A stretch of DNA of 64,000 nucleotides from contig CP073216.1 of NCBI GenBank assembly GCA_020342235.1, positions 1,054,001-1,118,000 on the forward strand, in the 5' to 3' direction. Under the pieces are notes generated by a model. That model did no database searches. It was not told the DNA's origin and worked only from the letters and a program-made list of their open reading frames with translations. Source of the DNA: Saccharomycopsis phalli. Its lineage: Eukaryota; Ascomycota; Saccharomycetes; Ascoideales; Saccharomycopsidaceae. Position 1 is the stretch's first letter; every line of letters begins with the position of its first letter. Below, in pieces: positions 63,790 to 64,000 of the stretch. The position numbers and the translations under genes are program-made.

Positions 63790-64000
63790 GGACCACTTAT
63801 TGGTCGTGTTGTGATGAAAAAAGGTCATTGAGACGAAATTACCGAGAATGTACGAGGTTTGATGGCCACATGGTCTGCTATCCGGGCAGGTACTTTTGTA
63901 TGGAGAAAGACCCCACAGGCGTCCAGAATTAATCAATAGGCACACTCAACATAGCAGCGCTGCTCATAGTTTCAGAGTGAAATATCAATATCCTTGGAGC
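63790..64000 (+). mobile_element. Decayed SINE-B copy, cut by the right edge
   Basis: CCGGGCAGGTACTTTTGTATGG, AGACCCCACAGGCGTCCAGA, ACTCAACATAGC, GTGAAATATCAAT (each shown in part) follow the order of the SINE at 57573-57901. The head around 63790-63870 is much decayed. It continues past the window. Confidence 0.6.

Overview
This window looks like nuclear DNA of an ascomycete budding yeast (Saccharomycotina). The protein genes read mostly as single exons and match a typical yeast set: PCM1, MNN9, FAP1, RMD9, KIP3, a CSR1/SEC14-like gene, VAM7, a PCL/CLG1-type cyclin, RSC1/2, a kelch-BTB gene and SKI8. They are fairly GC-rich islands in AT-rich, repeat-laden spacers. Two genes need very short introns (36 and 37 nt) whose CTAAT/CTAAC branch sequences almost touch the 3' AG. 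There is one intron-bearing tRNA-Phe. Short branch-to-AG spacing plus LINE and SINE elements point to an early-diverging, Yarrowia/Dipodascus-like lineage rather than a Saccharomyces-like one. That placement is inference.

Layout. Bases 1-7.3 kb: edge of an unknown gene, tRNA-Phe divergent from PCM1, a nested LTR fossil, MNN9. 7.3-17.9 kb: accessory zone with a structured GC-rich island (possible ncRNA), LINE pieces, a tRNA-headed SINE, solo LTRs, and two copies of a small secreted-protein gene inside a segmental duplication. 17.9-31 kb: FAP1, a small intron-bearing membrane-protein gene divergent from RMD9, and KIP3. 31-39 kb: repeats, LTR and LINE fossils and a secreted 327-residue protein. 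39-49.8 kb: CSR1-like, VAM7, cyclin and RSC1/2. 50-60 kb: second accessory zone with LTRs, LINEs, the second 327-residue paralogue, the kelch-BTB gene, a third copy of the small secreted gene between two hybrid LTRs, and a second SINE. 60-64 kb: SKI8, LINE-B, microsatellites and a decayed SINE.

Main points for a second look: (1) the third small-secreted-gene block (56492-59687) is bounded by two reciprocally hybrid LTRs, as expected if a circle carrying LTR-gene-repeat recombined into a resident solo LTR; (2) two tRNA-headed SINEs each share their 3' tail with a different local LINE family and have 15-17 bp target duplications; (3) two secreted 327-residue paralogues show a faint RNase T2-like pattern with the catalytic positions replaced; (4) the small secreted proteins end in an amphipathic helix that varies between copies far more than the rest of the protein; (5) SKI8 has a first exon that is only the ATG.

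The LTR elements here are solo LTR fossils; no LTR-element coding region was recognised. No CRISPR or bacterial-type feature was seen.
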